NCBI GenBank assembly: GCA_947258585.1
Contig: CAMYIZ010000047.1
Span: 154,741 to 218,740, forward strand
Source of the DNA: an uncultured Haliea sp.
GTDB taxonomy: Bacteria; Pseudomonadota; Gammaproteobacteria; Pseudomonadales; Halieaceae
DNA length: 64,000 nt
Direction: 5' to 3'
The notes beneath the pieces are model-generated. The model saw only the letters and a list, made by a program, of their open reading frames with translations, searched no databases and was not told the DNA's origin. Position numbers and translations under genes: made by a program. Positions 6,938 through 16,011 of the stretch are shown in pieces (positions within the stretch are counted from its first letter, which is position 1; each line of letters begins with the position of its first letter).

Positions 6938-8637
6938 GCGTACCCTCCCAGGGCCCGGTGCAGGGCGGCGCTGACGGCGTGCTCCTCCGGCCGCCGCCAG
7001 CGCCCGGCAACATGCCGGTCCGGGCGCACCAGGTACAGGGTACCCGGCGCCGCGCCGTAGCGGACTGCGAGCTGGCGCCCCGGGTCGGCCAGGGACTCGC
7101 CGCCCGCCATCGTGCTGGCCCCCGCTTCCCCTGCCACCACCAGCACTGCCAGCCCGGGGTCGATCCCCCGCAAGGCAGACAGCCAGTCTTCGACCTCCGT
7201 ATCGAGGTCGCCCCCAGCGGCAAAATAGATCACAGTGAACCCCGGACCGATATGGTCGAGCAGGTAATCATTCTCCCCCAGGCGCACATTCTGCAGGGGC
7301 GCCCCCGGCGGAGGGCCGCCCGGGAACAACTCGCCATGCCCCGTGGCACTGGTCAGCGGGCTTTCATCGTAGATCCAGGGCTGCACCTGCCGCGGGTCGA
7401 CAAAGGGCTTGGCGAAGTCCTCGGTCAGCGCCAGTTCCAGCACCGCCTTGCGCATGAGGCCGTAGCCCCTGGTGGGGGGCGTCATGAATCGCGAGCTCTT
7501 GCCGGCGTTGCGGAACACATCCAGGGTCGCGCCGCGCCGCTCCGGGGTGAAACTGTCCAACAGTCCCGCGCCGGCCCGCCCCTGCAAGGTGTAAGCCAGC
7601 TTCCAGGCCGCATTGACGGCATCGGCAATGCCGTTGTTGAGACCGCGAACGCCAAAGATGGGGACGATGTGGCCGGAGTCGCCGATAAACAGCACGCGAC
7701 CGTGGCGATAATCATCCAGGCACAGGGTATTGGCGGTGTAGATGCTCCACCACTCCAGTTCCCAGCCCCCCTCGTGGCCGACCATGGCGAGGATCGCCGC
7801 TACCCTTGCCCGCACCGTCGCCTCCGCCACCGCCTCCTCCAGGTCCGCCTCCGCGGGCACCTGCCAGTCCACCCGCCAGATGTTGTCCGGCTGCCGGTGA
7901 ATGAGGATCGTGGCCTCGGGATTGGCTGAGGACTCGAAGAAGGAGCGGCGTTCGGTGGGGAAGTCGTGATCCATGCGAATATCCGCGATCACGTAGTTGC
8001 CGGGCAGATTGCGCCCGTTGAGGCGCAGACCGAGCAGGTTGCGCACGGTGCTGCGAGCGCCATCGGCCGCGAGCAGGTATTCTCCGCGCAGGCGGTAGCT
8101 GCCTTGCGGGGTTGAGATGTCGAGCTCCACGGCGGCTTCGCCCTGCCTGACTGCCGCGACCTCTGACAACCAGCGGATGTCGATCAGATCCGGGTAGGTG
8201 GCGGCCGCATCGATGAGAAACTGTTCGATGTACTGCTGCTGGATGTTGTACATCGGCAGAAAGCGCTCGTCCTCCGAATGCGGCATGGAAAAGCGGTAGA
8301 TGAGCTGGTCACGGAAGTAGCAGCGGCCGCTGGTCCAGCCCAGACCCTTGGCCACAAAGGGCTCGACCACACCCAGCTGCTGCAGGGTCTCGAAACTGTA
8401 GCGGGAAACACAGATTGCCCGGCTGCCGTCATTGACGGTGTTTTTCTTTTCCACCACTACCGAGGCCACACCCAGCCGCGCCAGCGCCAGCGCCGCTGTC
8501 AGGCCCACGGGGCCGGCCCCGGCGATGATGACAGGGTGACAGGGGCTGGCACCGGTGAGCTCGGCCGGGGCGCTAAAGGGATACTCGGTGTAATCGAAGT
8601 ACAGCGAATCCAGTTCGCCCCGGCCGGCGGGTCTCAT
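6934..8637 (-). CDS. FAD-dependent aromatic hydroxylase (PheA/TfdB/MhpA type), second copy
   Basis: A 567-residue flavoprotein monooxygenase paralogous to the gene at 3562. Motifs in order are VIIAGAGPVGLTAALALARL (FAD), AADGARSTVRNLLG (DG motif), and FIGDSGHIVPIFGVRGLN (GD motif), with a C-terminal thioredoxin-like domain ending LYLVRPDRHVAGRW. The GD loop differs from the first copy (GDSGHIVPIFG against GDAAHQVSPFG), which suggests a different substrate or regiochemistry. It is the penultimate gene of a minus-strand run that includes the NTF2-like, deacetylase and amidase genes, and overlaps its DUF2783 partner by four bases. It may supply a second hydroxyphenylacetate isomer to HmgA, which is inference. 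Confidence 0.9.
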   Translation of the reverse strand: MRPAGRGELDSLYFDYTEYPFSAPAELTGASPCHPVIIAGAGPVGLTAALALARLGVASVVVEKKNTVNDGSRAICVSRYSFETLQQLGVVEPFVAKGLGWTSGRCYFRDQLIYRFSMPHSEDERFLPMYNIQQQYIEQFLIDAAATYPDLIDIRWLSEVAAVRQGEAAVELDISTPQGSYRLRGEYLLAADGARSTVRNLLGLRLNGRNLPGNYVIADIRMDHDFPTERRSFFESSANPEATILIHRQPDNIWRVDWQVPAEADLEEAVAEATVRARVAAILAMVGHEGGWELEWWSIYTANTLCLDDYRHGRVLFIGDSGHIVPIFGVRGLNNGIADAVNAAWKLAYTLQGRAGAGLLDSFTPERRGATLDVFRNAGKSSRFMTPPTRGYGLMRKAVLELALTEDFAKPFVDPRQVQPWIYDESPLTSATGHGELFPGGPPPGAPLQNVRLGENDYLLDHIGPGFTVIYFAAGGDLDTEVEDWLSALRGIDPGLAVLVVAGEAGASTMAGGESLADPGRQLAVRYGAAPGTLYLVRPDRHVAGRWRRPEEHAVSAALHRALGGYA

Positions 8638-8655
8638 GACTGCGGCTATCTCCCC

Positions 8656-9045
8656 TTACGTTGACTCGAACAACTTCGCCACAATATGCCACTGCCCGTC
8701 GGCTTCCAGCAACTGAAAATGGTTTACGAAATCCATGCCCAGATAACCGGTCTCGCGCAATACCGCAGTGGCGATGCGGCCATCGATGTGCACCGTATCA
8801 ATGCGGGTGTCGTAGCGCAGCCCCGAATCAACCGGCGCCGGGTTGGCACCTACCGCGGCAAAAAAGGGCTCGGGACTGCCGGTAACCAGTTCACCAGCCA
8901 GATAACCGCTCAATATTGCCGAGGGGTGGAACAGGGCCCGCAGTGCCAGCACGTCGCCCCGGGCGCAGGCATCGACATAGGATCGGACGACGGCCTGCAC
9001 CGCCGCCAACGGTTCTGCTTTGGTCATTGGAATCGCTCTGGCCAT
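8656..9045 (-). CDS. NTF2-like / SnoaL-type small protein (lumazine-binding-like)
   Basis: A 129-residue NTF2-fold protein: an N-terminal helix VQAVVRSYVDACARGD, the ALRALFHPSAILSG strand region, and a C-terminal FVNHFQLLEADGQWHIVAKLFE. It resembles the putative lumazine-binding/SnoaL-like group, which includes isomerases, small hydrolases and non-enzymatic binders. I chose the ATG at 9045, seven bases after the deacetylase stop; an ATG at 9027 is equally plausible. The longer frame to 9135 lies inside the deacetylase gene and is not used. Proteins of this fold are frequent in aromatic catabolic operons; no specific role can be read here. Confidence 0.78.
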   Translation of the reverse strand: MARAIPMTKAEPLAAVQAVVRSYVDACARGDVLALRALFHPSAILSGYLAGELVTGSPEPFFAAVGANPAPVDSGLRYDTRIDTVHIDGRIATAVLRETGYLGMDFVNHFQLLEADGQWHIVAKLFEST

Positions 9046-9052
9046 GGGGATG

Positions 9053-10177
9053 TCACGCACACTCCGGCAGCTTGTCCAGTAGCGCTTCCGCCAGGGCGAT
9101 GGCCTCGGCCTGGTGCGGCTGCAGGTCCTGGCCACCGAGCGCCGCGTGCATTTCCAGGAAGGGATCGATGGTGCCGGTCACGGCGCCGCTGAGCTCCTCC
9201 ATGACCGCGAGCCCAAAGAACGGTACGGTCCAGGTGTTGTAACCGCCCTCGTGGCACATCAGCAGCCTGCCGTCACAGTGGCGATTCGCGGCGGCAAGCA
9301 ACTTGCGGGTCAGGCTGCGATAGCCATCACTGTGCATCTGCATGCGCCCCAGGGGATCGTAGGCGCCGGCATCGAAGCCCGAGGGCACCACGATCAGCTG
9401 CGGCTTGAACCGGTCGAGTGCAGGGATCACTACCCGGTCCCAGGTCGCTTCGTAGGCCCCCACGCCCGAGCCCGGGGGCAGCGGCACGTTGATGTTGAAG
9501 CCGGTGCCAGCGCCGGCACCATTTTCGTGGCGATAACCGGAGTCGGGCGGAAAGCAATTGTCCTGGTGCACCGAGATGGTGAGCGCGCGCGGATCGTCGT
9601 AGAAGGCGCTCTGGGTGCCATTGCCGTGGTGTACATCCCAGTCGACAAAGGCAACACGCTCCAGACCAAAGCGTTCGAAGGCATGAAATCCTGCGATGGC
9701 CGCATTGCCGAACAGGCAGAAACCCATACCCATGTCCGCCAGGGCATGGTGCCCCGGCGGCCGCACCAGGGCATAGGCATTGTCGACCTCCCCCGCCATC
9801 AGGGACTCCAGCGCCGCAAGCACGCCCCCCGCGGACAGCATGGCAATCTCGTAGCTGCCGCGCCCCAGGGGGGTAAAGGGTCCGGCATCGCCTCCTGTCG
9901 ACGCGCTCAGTGCCCGCACTTTCTCCAGGTGCTCACGGGTGTGGAAGCGCAGGATTTCCTCCTCCGTGGCCTCCCTGGGGGCGATGGTGTGCAACTGGGG
10001 CGTCAGGCCCGCGACCTCCAGTAAATTGCGGAAGCGACGCTTGGTTTCCGGGTTCTCCGCATGGGTGTCCGGCTGCACCGGGTTGCCGTAGGGCATCGGC
10101 CCGGCATAGTTACCCGTGTTGTGCCACATATAGAGTTCGTGGGCGACAAAGCCCGTTTTCCGACTGGCGGCCTGCAT
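9053..10177 (-). CDS. Histone deacetylase / acetylpolyamine amidohydrolase family Zn hydrolase
   Basis: A 374-residue arginase/deacetylase-fold enzyme. Key motifs are LVRPPGHHA, VDWDVHHGNGTQ (zinc Asp and His) and VVPSGFDAGAYDPLGRM (second zinc Asp). The family removes acetyl or other short acyl groups from amines such as acetylpolyamines, giving the free amine and a carboxylate. The ATG at 10177 has GGAG eight bases upstream and follows the amidase stop by four bases; the longer frame is rejected. Set between an amidase and the aromatic pathway genes, it may deacylate an N-acyl aryl-ethylamine before oxidation, which is inference. It has no signal peptide, so it acts in the cytoplasm. Confidence 0.9.
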   Translation of the reverse strand: MQAASRKTGFVAHELYMWHNTGNYAGPMPYGNPVQPDTHAENPETKRRFRNLLEVAGLTPQLHTIAPREATEEEILRFHTREHLEKVRALSASTGGDAGPFTPLGRGSYEIAMLSAGGVLAALESLMAGEVDNAYALVRPPGHHALADMGMGFCLFGNAAIAGFHAFERFGLERVAFVDWDVHHGNGTQSAFYDDPRALTISVHQDNCFPPDSGYRHENGAGAGTGFNINVPLPPGSGVGAYEATWDRVVIPALDRFKPQLIVVPSGFDAGAYDPLGRMQMHSDGYRSLTRKLLAAANRHCDGRLLMCHEGGYNTWTVPFFGLAVMEELSGAVTGTIDPFLEMHAALGGQDLQPHQAEAIALAEALLDKLPECA

Positions 10178-10181
10178 GGTG

Positions 10182-11630
10182 TTAACTCCGTATCCGGGAT
10201 TGAAATTCGAGCTGATCCGCGATCTGCGGCCAGGGCTGTATCTGTTCCAGGCGCGCCGCCAAGGCCAGCAAGAGGTCTTCCCGACCGTGGCTGGCGGCGA
10301 ACTGGATACCAAACGGCAGGCCACGCTCGCTGCGCCCCAGCGGCAGGGAGATGGCCGGCTGCCCGGTGACGTTGAACACGGCGGTAAAGGGGACATCGCG
10401 AAAGACGTGGTCTGTCCAGCTGCGGGCCGTGTAAGCGCCGCCGGTGGACGCGTGCTCGCCAATCGCCCAGGGCAACTGGGCCACCGTCGGCGTCATCAGG
10501 ATATCGTGGCGGGTAAAGAAGTGACCGAAGTCGCGACTGACCAGATTGAAAAAATCCTCCGCGTGCAACAGGTCTACCGCAGACAGGCCCAGGCCGTGCT
10601 CGTAAATTGCCAGTGTTGCCTGCTCCAGGCTGCTGCTGTCGGCGCTGCGGCCGGTGGCGGCGCAAATATCCACCACCCAGTGTGCTATGTGGGCCGACCA
10701 CAGATCCGTATTGGCCTGGGCGAAGCGTTCCGCATCAAGTGCCGGCGCGACCTGCTCGACCTGATAGCCCAGGCTGGCGAGCAGTCTTGCCGTGGCCTCC
10801 AGAGCAGCGCGAATCTCGGGGTCTACCGGTACGCCCGACCAGGGCTCGGCAGTATAGGCGATTCGCAGCCCGCTGGGTATCGGCAGGGACTCCGCATAGG
10901 GACGCTGCGGCGGCGCGATAACGTAGGGATCGCCGATGCCGGCACCCTGCACCGCATCAAGCATGGCGGCGCAATCGCGCACGGTGCGGGTGAGCACGAA
11001 TTCAATACCCAGGCCGCCAAGTCCGTCGGCGGCGCCCGGGCCGATGGGAACCCGGCCGCGACCCGGCTTGAGCCCCACCAGGCCGCAGCAGGACGCCGGA
11101 ATACGGATGGAACCGCCGCCGTCGTTGGCATGGGCGACCGGTACGATGCCGGCGGCCACTGCCGCGGCGCTGCCGCCACTGGAGCCACCCGGGCTACGCG
11201 ACAGATCCCAGGGATTGCGGGTCGCGCCACAGGCCACGGTCTCGGTGGCGCAGTTGTACCCCATCTCCGGCACTGTCGTCCGCCCCAGGGTCACCAGCCC
11301 CGCCTGACGAAACCGGGCCATGAGATCGGAGTCGGCTGGCGCCACCAGGCCTTCACACAGCCGGGAGCCCATTTCGGAGCGGCGCCCCCGGGCCTGCAGC
11401 ACCAGGTCCTTGATCAGAAACGGTACCCCCACAAAGCTGGCATCGGGCGCGGTGGGCTCATCGCCCGCGCCGGCATCCTCGAAGAGCTCCACCAGGGCGT
11501 TGATCCGGGGATTGCACGCTGCCGCCTTGGCGCGCGCGCAGTCCGCCAGTTCCGCCCCGGTGACCTCACCCTGGCGCACCAGCTGCGCCAGCCCCAGGCC
11601 GTCGTACTGCAGATATTCCGCTACATCCAT
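10182..11630 (-). CDS. Amidase-signature family amidase
   Basis: A 482-residue amidase. The catalytic Ser-cisSer-Lys triad region is clear: FLIKDLVLQ carries the Lys and SPGGSSGGSAAAVAAG carries the Ser pair, followed by GGSIRIPASCCGLVGLKP. The family hydrolyses amides to acid plus ammonia or amine, in the cytoplasm. It starts ten bases after the TonB receptor stop and ends four bases before the deacetylase, so the three genes form one unit. With the deacetylase next door, the operon has two amide-cleaving enzymes with different chemistry. The substrate is unknown. GatA is excluded because no GatB or GatC is nearby. Confidence 0.92.
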   Translation of the reverse strand: MDVAEYLQYDGLGLAQLVRQGEVTGAELADCARAKAAACNPRINALVELFEDAGAGDEPTAPDASFVGVPFLIKDLVLQARGRRSEMGSRLCEGLVAPADSDLMARFRQAGLVTLGRTTVPEMGYNCATETVACGATRNPWDLSRSPGGSSGGSAAAVAAGIVPVAHANDGGGSIRIPASCCGLVGLKPGRGRVPIGPGAADGLGGLGIEFVLTRTVRDCAAMLDAVQGAGIGDPYVIAPPQRPYAESLPIPSGLRIAYTAEPWSGVPVDPEIRAALEATARLLASLGYQVEQVAPALDAERFAQANTDLWSAHIAHWVVDICAATGRSADSSSLEQATLAIYEHGLGLSAVDLLHAEDFFNLVSRDFGHFFTRHDILMTPTVAQLPWAIGEHASTGGAYTARSWTDHVFRDVPFTAVFNVTGQPAISLPLGRSERGLPFGIQFAASHGREDLLLALAARLEQIQPWPQIADQLEFQSRIRS

Positions 11631-11640
11631 GCTGCGTGCC

Positions 11641-14088
11641 CTACTCGCCGAAGTTGTAGTTGAGCGTTACGCCGTAGGTCCGGGGCATGCCATAACTGCG
11701 CACGAAAGGACCATTGCCACCGGTGTAGGCCGCGGGGTAGTAGTCCTCATCGGCAAGATTGCGGACCCACAGCAAGGTGCGCCACTGCCCGTCGGCGGAA
11801 CCGACACCCAGGCGGGCATTGAACAGGGTGTAGTCCTCGGTGGCGTTCTCGGGGGAGACACCGCCGGAGGTTTCATCGGTAAAACTGACGTCGCCAGCCA
11901 CTTCCATCACCAGGCCGTTTGCCAGCGGCCACTCGTAGCTGACCAGCCCGGCATAGGACCACTCCGGTGCCTGTGCCAGCTCAATACCCGAAACATCCCG
12001 CCGCACGGTGACCGGCCAGCTGCTCTCTACCGGATCAACCGCATTCCACTTGGTCACTTCCGTATCCAGCCAGGCGACACCCAGATTGACGTTGAGCCCG
12101 GTCAGCGGCTGCCACTTGAGATCAAATTCGGCACCGGTGATTTCCGACTCGGGCACATTGGTCAGGCCAGCGATATTCCCGACAAAGGTCACGGCAACAT
12201 CCTGCTCCTGCTTGTCCTCGTAATCGTAGAAGAACGTGGCGGCATTGAGCTGCATCCGGCCGTCCAGCATCGTCGCCTTCATCCCCAGTTCATAGGAGGT
12301 CAACTTTTCCTCGTCATAGGGAGTGAGCTGCTGGGTCGTGTTGGAGTTGGCGCCGTTGAAGCCGCCGGATTTGAAGCCCACGGATACCATGCCGTAGAGC
12401 AGCACATCCTCATTCACCGCATAATCCAGACCCAGCTTGCCCATCCAGCGGTCGGTGCTGATGGTGTCCTCGTAAACCTGGAACGCATTGTTGACGTCGG
12501 GCGTGCCAATAACCGAGAAAATAAAGTTCGGCGAGGACGGATCATCATTGATGGTCCCGCAGTCTCCCGGACTCAGGTTGGCGCCAAAGTTGGCGTTGAG
12601 GAAGTTACCCAGGCTGCCGTCCTCGGCGACAAAGGTACAGCCGGCCCAATCCCGGTCCTCCTCGGTGTAACGGGCGCCTACGGTCAGGCGCCAGGCGTCG
12701 GTGAACTGCCACTCCACATGGCCGAAGGCGCCCAGGGATTCGGTTTCCTGGCTGTACTTGGTATCCAGCTCCAGAATCGGCGTCGCCGCGAACAGGCCCA
12801 CACCCCAGGGGATCGAGCCAAAACCGAACACCGAGTCGGACATGAAATAGTGGTAGTACTCATCCATTTCATCCTGGGAATAGTACAGTCCCGCGATCCA
12901 GTTGACCGGGCCGGCATCACCCGCGAGACGCAGCTCCTGGGAAAAGACCTCAAGGTCAGTGGTGTTGATGTTGCTGGAGTCGTTGTAGAAGCCGCCGTCC
13001 CAATCATTGGCTTCCACCCGCTCAAACTCATTGTAACCGGTGACCGAGGTCAGGGTCATGCCGGCGATGTCCCACTCGAGCCGTGCCGTGAATCCGGTCA
13101 GCTCGTTGTCCCGCTGGGGCCTGATGTCAAAGGTCTTGCCGGTGATCGGACTGGTGTAGCTGTTGGTCCAGTCTGCAGCTTCATTGTCACCGGTGGAATA
13201 CCAGGGCGGGGTCTCGCCGAAATTGCTGCCGGTCGGCAGCAGGTACTGATCGAGGGGCGTATAGGGATTGGTAAACTCCCCCAGCCCGAACGGCGCACCA
13301 CTGTAGGCCGTGTTTGCCTTGTTTTCCGACTCATCCTTGACATAGTGGGCACTCAGCGTCAGGCGCAGTGAATCGCTTAGGTCGAAGTTGAGGATTCCGC
13401 GCAGGGCGGTGGCGTCTTTCTCGCCCAGCTCATCGTCGCGGGTCAGGCTTTCCTGCCAGCCTTCACTGGACTGGATGGTCTTGAAGGCCAGGCGGCCCTG
13501 GACCAGGTCGCTGCCGCCGGTGACAAAGCCCTCCAGATCGAAGGTGGAGTAGCTGCCGTAGCTGGCGGTGACACCCGCGCCAAATTCCCGGGTGGGCTTG
13601 TTGCTGATGAAGTTGATCTGGCCCGCGGTCGTGTTGCGACCGTAGAGGTCACCCTGGGGACCCTTGAGGACTTCTACCCGCGCGGTATCGAACACCAGGC
13701 CACGAGTCATGACCGTGTAGGGCATGGCGACTTCGTCGAAGTAAATGCCGACCGTGGAAGAGGCCGCCGTGGAGTAGTCCTGAAAGCCGACGCCGCGAAT
13801 CGTGTACAGGGGTACGCCGGTCGCTGCGGTTTCGTTTACCGTCAGGCCAGGTGTGAGCACGGCGATATCTTCCGCTGTCAGCACCCCGAAATCCTTTAAC
13901 TGGTCGCCGGTGAAGGCGTTGATGGTAATGCCCACGTCATTGGCGCTCTGGGCCCGCTTCTGGGCGGTCACGATCACTTCTTCAATCTGGGCGTTGGCAA
14001 CCGTACCGACGGTGGCCAGCGTTGCCAGCAGTACCGCAGTGCCGAGCTTGTGGCGTTGATATCCCGTAACCTGATGCCTATCGATCAT
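11641..14088 (-). CDS. TonB-dependent outer-membrane receptor 1
   Basis: An 815-residue receptor with signal sequence (LLATLATVGTVANA), a TonB-box-like segment EEVIVTAQKR, the plug domain (VEVLKGPQGDLYGRNTTAGQ) and a long beta-barrel ending in an aromatic (YGVTLNYNFGE). This is the proteobacterial group common in marine bacteria and often co-encoded with catabolic enzymes. The ATG at 14088 has AGGGGA about seven bases upstream. It follows the amidohydrolase by 55 bases that hold a strong hairpin (14134-14159) and leads into the amidase and deacetylase. It probably imports the substrate of this operon, rather than a siderophore; that is inference. Confidence 0.93.
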   Translation of the reverse strand: MIDRHQVTGYQRHKLGTAVLLATLATVGTVANAQIEEVIVTAQKRAQSANDVGITINAFTGDQLKDFGVLTAEDIAVLTPGLTVNETAATGVPLYTIRGVGFQDYSTAASSTVGIYFDEVAMPYTVMTRGLVFDTARVEVLKGPQGDLYGRNTTAGQINFISNKPTREFGAGVTASYGSYSTFDLEGFVTGGSDLVQGRLAFKTIQSSEGWQESLTRDDELGEKDATALRGILNFDLSDSLRLTLSAHYVKDESENKANTAYSGAPFGLGEFTNPYTPLDQYLLPTGSNFGETPPWYSTGDNEAADWTNSYTSPITGKTFDIRPQRDNELTGFTARLEWDIAGMTLTSVTGYNEFERVEANDWDGGFYNDSSNINTTDLEVFSQELRLAGDAGPVNWIAGLYYSQDEMDEYYHYFMSDSVFGFGSIPWGVGLFAATPILELDTKYSQETESLGAFGHVEWQFTDAWRLTVGARYTEEDRDWAGCTFVAEDGSLGNFLNANFGANLSPGDCGTINDDPSSPNFIFSVIGTPDVNNAFQVYEDTISTDRWMGKLGLDYAVNEDVLLYGMVSVGFKSGGFNGANSNTTQQLTPYDEEKLTSYELGMKATMLDGRMQLNAATFFYDYEDKQEQDVAVTFVGNIAGLTNVPESEITGAEFDLKWQPLTGLNVNLGVAWLDTEVTKWNAVDPVESSWPVTVRRDVSGIELAQAPEWSYAGLVSYEWPLANGLVMEVAGDVSFTDETSGGVSPENATEDYTLFNARLGVGSADGQWRTLLWVRNLADEDYYPAAYTGGNGPFVRSYGMPRTYGVTLNYNFGE

Positions 14089-14133
14089 GATAATTCCCCT
14101 AAAATGACAGTGGTTGAATACGTTCCTGCGTTA

Positions 14134-14159
14134 CAGCGCGGAGTTATTCCTCCGCGCTG
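14134..14159 (-). promoter_or_regulatory. Perfect 10-bp hairpin enclosing the amidohydrolase stop codon
   Basis: The arms CAGCGCGGAG and CTCCGCGCTG are perfectly complementary around a 6-base loop that holds the TAA stop of the amidohydrolase. No run of T follows on the minus strand, so it is not a standard intrinsic terminator. It lies 46 bases upstream of the TonB receptor start and could be a processing or attenuating element that sets the expression ratio of the two genes. Confidence 0.6.
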
Positions 14160-15895
14160 CTTGTTATGTAGACGGTGTTGCCAGCAAACAAGGTGCGCAG
14201 CACCCTGACCTGGCTGATTTCCTGTGGTTCAATGGCGAACAGATCCCGATCCAGCACGATCATGTCCGCGGATTTCCCCACCTCGATAGAGCCTGTGGTC
14301 TGCTCCAGGCGCATGGCCCGGGCACCGCCCAGGGTCATGATCTGCAGCGCATCCCCCAGACTGATGGCCTGTTCGGGCCAGAAACTGCCGGGAAAATTCC
14401 CCCGCGGGTCCTGCCGGGTCACCAGGGCTTCGATGCCTAACCATGGGTCGATGGTTTCCACCGCGGCGGGCCAGTCGGAGCCCGCGAGGATCGGCGCCTT
14501 GGCCTCGAGCAGGCTCCTCACCGGGAAGTACTGCTCGCCCCGTGGCGAGCCCACGGCGGCGACAACGGAATCAATGATCGGCGAGGGATGCCAGAGGTAG
14601 GGAGAGAGATCCGCTACCGCGTCCAGTTGCGCAAACCGCGGCACATCCTCTGGATCGATATACCCGGCGTGCGCCAGTTCGTGGCGCAGACCCGAATGGC
14701 CATTGGCCTCGCGGGCGGCAGCGATGGCATCGAGCGCAACCCGCACCGAGCGATCGCCGGCGGTATGGATCTTGACGGTGTAGCCGCGTTTGTCCAGCTC
14801 AATGACATCCCGTGTCAGCAGTTCGGGATCGAGGTGCAGCATGCCGCGATTGGGCTCGGAGTGGTCGTGTTCCGAGGTATAAGGCGCCAGCATCGCGGCA
14901 GTGCGCGACGCCGTGGGCACGCCATCCATGAACACTTTCACAAAAGCGGTGTGCAGGCCGTCACTTGCGTATTGGTCACGCTGCTCGTCTATCGCAGCGT
15001 AGTCCAGCGGACCGGTGCGGTGACCGTAGGGGGTCTGGATACCCAGCGCCAGGTGCGCAGTGAGCGCGTCCGCCGCCTCCAGCGCCTGGAACGCGGCCAT
15101 CGCGTGCGGTTCGGAATAGGCCTCCTTCAGCCCGGTGATACCGAAGCTGTTGGCAATCCGCAAGGCTTCACGGGCGCCGGCCTGCAGTTCCGCCTGGCTC
15201 CACTCGGGCAGTTGATCCGAGACGCGCTGCTCCGCACCTTCCAGCAGCAAACCGTTGGGCTCGCCGGTCACCGGGTCCCGGACGATGGTACCGTCGGACG
15301 GGTCCGGAGTGTCCCGATCGATGCCGGCCAGGGCCAGCGCGCGGCTGTTGACCCAGCCGTTGTGGTTGCTGTCATCGTTGAGCAATACGGCCTTGTCACC
15401 GGAGACAGCATCGAGAAACGCCCGCGGCGACTCCATATCGTAGGTATCGAAGAAACCGCTGTCCCACTGGCCGCCGCGGATCCACAGCAGGTCGGGGTTT
15501 TCCGCCACGCACTCAGCTACCCGCCGGGCGATCTGCTCCGGTGTGGAGGAGAACGGGAAATTGCATTCGTAGAGGCTTTTTACCCCGCCACGCTGGGCGT
15601 GCACGTGGGCATCATTGATACCGGGCATGACCATGTTGCCCTGCAGGTCGACCACTGTGGTAGCCGGCCCGCGATAGGTCTCGGCGCCGGCTCGATCGCC
15701 AACATGCACAAAGCGCCCGTCCCTGATTGCGACGGCCTCGGCCCAGGGCTGATCCGGATTTACCGTATAGATGCGCGCGTTGAGGTAAATCGTATCCGCG
15801 GCAGCGGGGGCGGAGTCAGCGAAGGAGAGCTGCGCGGCAAGCGCGAGCAGGCCAGCCACAAACGCTTTTGCGCGGATTCCTGTCGATCGTTTCAT
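14144..15895 (-). CDS. Exported amidohydrolase (YtcJ/AepA-like)
   Basis: A 583-residue metal-dependent amidohydrolase with a Sec signal peptide (AFVAGLLALAAQLSFADS). The composite N-terminal domain is TIYLNARIYTVNPDQPWAEA, metal motif HxH is in INDAHVHAQRGG, later metal residues are in VKIHTAGDRS and LRHELAHAG, and ILAGSDWPA carries the catalytic Asp region. Members of this YtcJ-like group act on amides such as N-formyl or N-acyl compounds, but most are uncharacterised. It starts 116 bases after the AraC gene, leads the receptor-amidase-deacetylase run, and would act in the periplasm. A role in first-stage hydrolysis of the imported compound is inferred. Confidence 0.87.
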   Translation of the reverse strand: MKRSTGIRAKAFVAGLLALAAQLSFADSAPAAADTIYLNARIYTVNPDQPWAEAVAIRDGRFVHVGDRAGAETYRGPATTVVDLQGNMVMPGINDAHVHAQRGGVKSLYECNFPFSSTPEQIARRVAECVAENPDLLWIRGGQWDSGFFDTYDMESPRAFLDAVSGDKAVLLNDDSNHNGWVNSRALALAGIDRDTPDPSDGTIVRDPVTGEPNGLLLEGAEQRVSDQLPEWSQAELQAGAREALRIANSFGITGLKEAYSEPHAMAAFQALEAADALTAHLALGIQTPYGHRTGPLDYAAIDEQRDQYASDGLHTAFVKVFMDGVPTASRTAAMLAPYTSEHDHSEPNRGMLHLDPELLTRDVIELDKRGYTVKIHTAGDRSVRVALDAIAAAREANGHSGLRHELAHAGYIDPEDVPRFAQLDAVADLSPYLWHPSPIIDSVVAAVGSPRGEQYFPVRSLLEAKAPILAGSDWPAAVETIDPWLGIEALVTRQDPRGNFPGSFWPEQAISLGDALQIMTLGGARAMRLEQTTGSIEVGKSADMIVLDRDLFAIEPQEISQVRVLRTLFAGNTVYITSSAEE

Positions 15896-16011
15896 GTCGG
15901 GCTCCGGGAACGTTTTCGGAGCACTGATGTTAGTCCCAGCTGTTTGCCCGGCGATTGACCGATGTGGACAAAAGCTTGACCAAAGGCCACGTTGAGCCGC
16001 AGAGGCGTGGT

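Noticed and set aside
10178..10462. N-terminal extension of the first HDAC-like protein
   Set aside because: The added residues lie within the amidase gene and are Pro/Ser/Arg rich; a GGAG site supports the ATG at 10177.
11320..13371. A 683-codon plus-strand frame opposite TonB receptor 1
   Set aside because: It is antisense to the receptor barrel and the amidase; low-complexity content and no domain; the receptor has all family signatures.
14588..15958. A 456-codon plus-strand frame opposite the amidohydrolase
   Set aside because: Antisense shadow of a gene with signal peptide and metal motifs.
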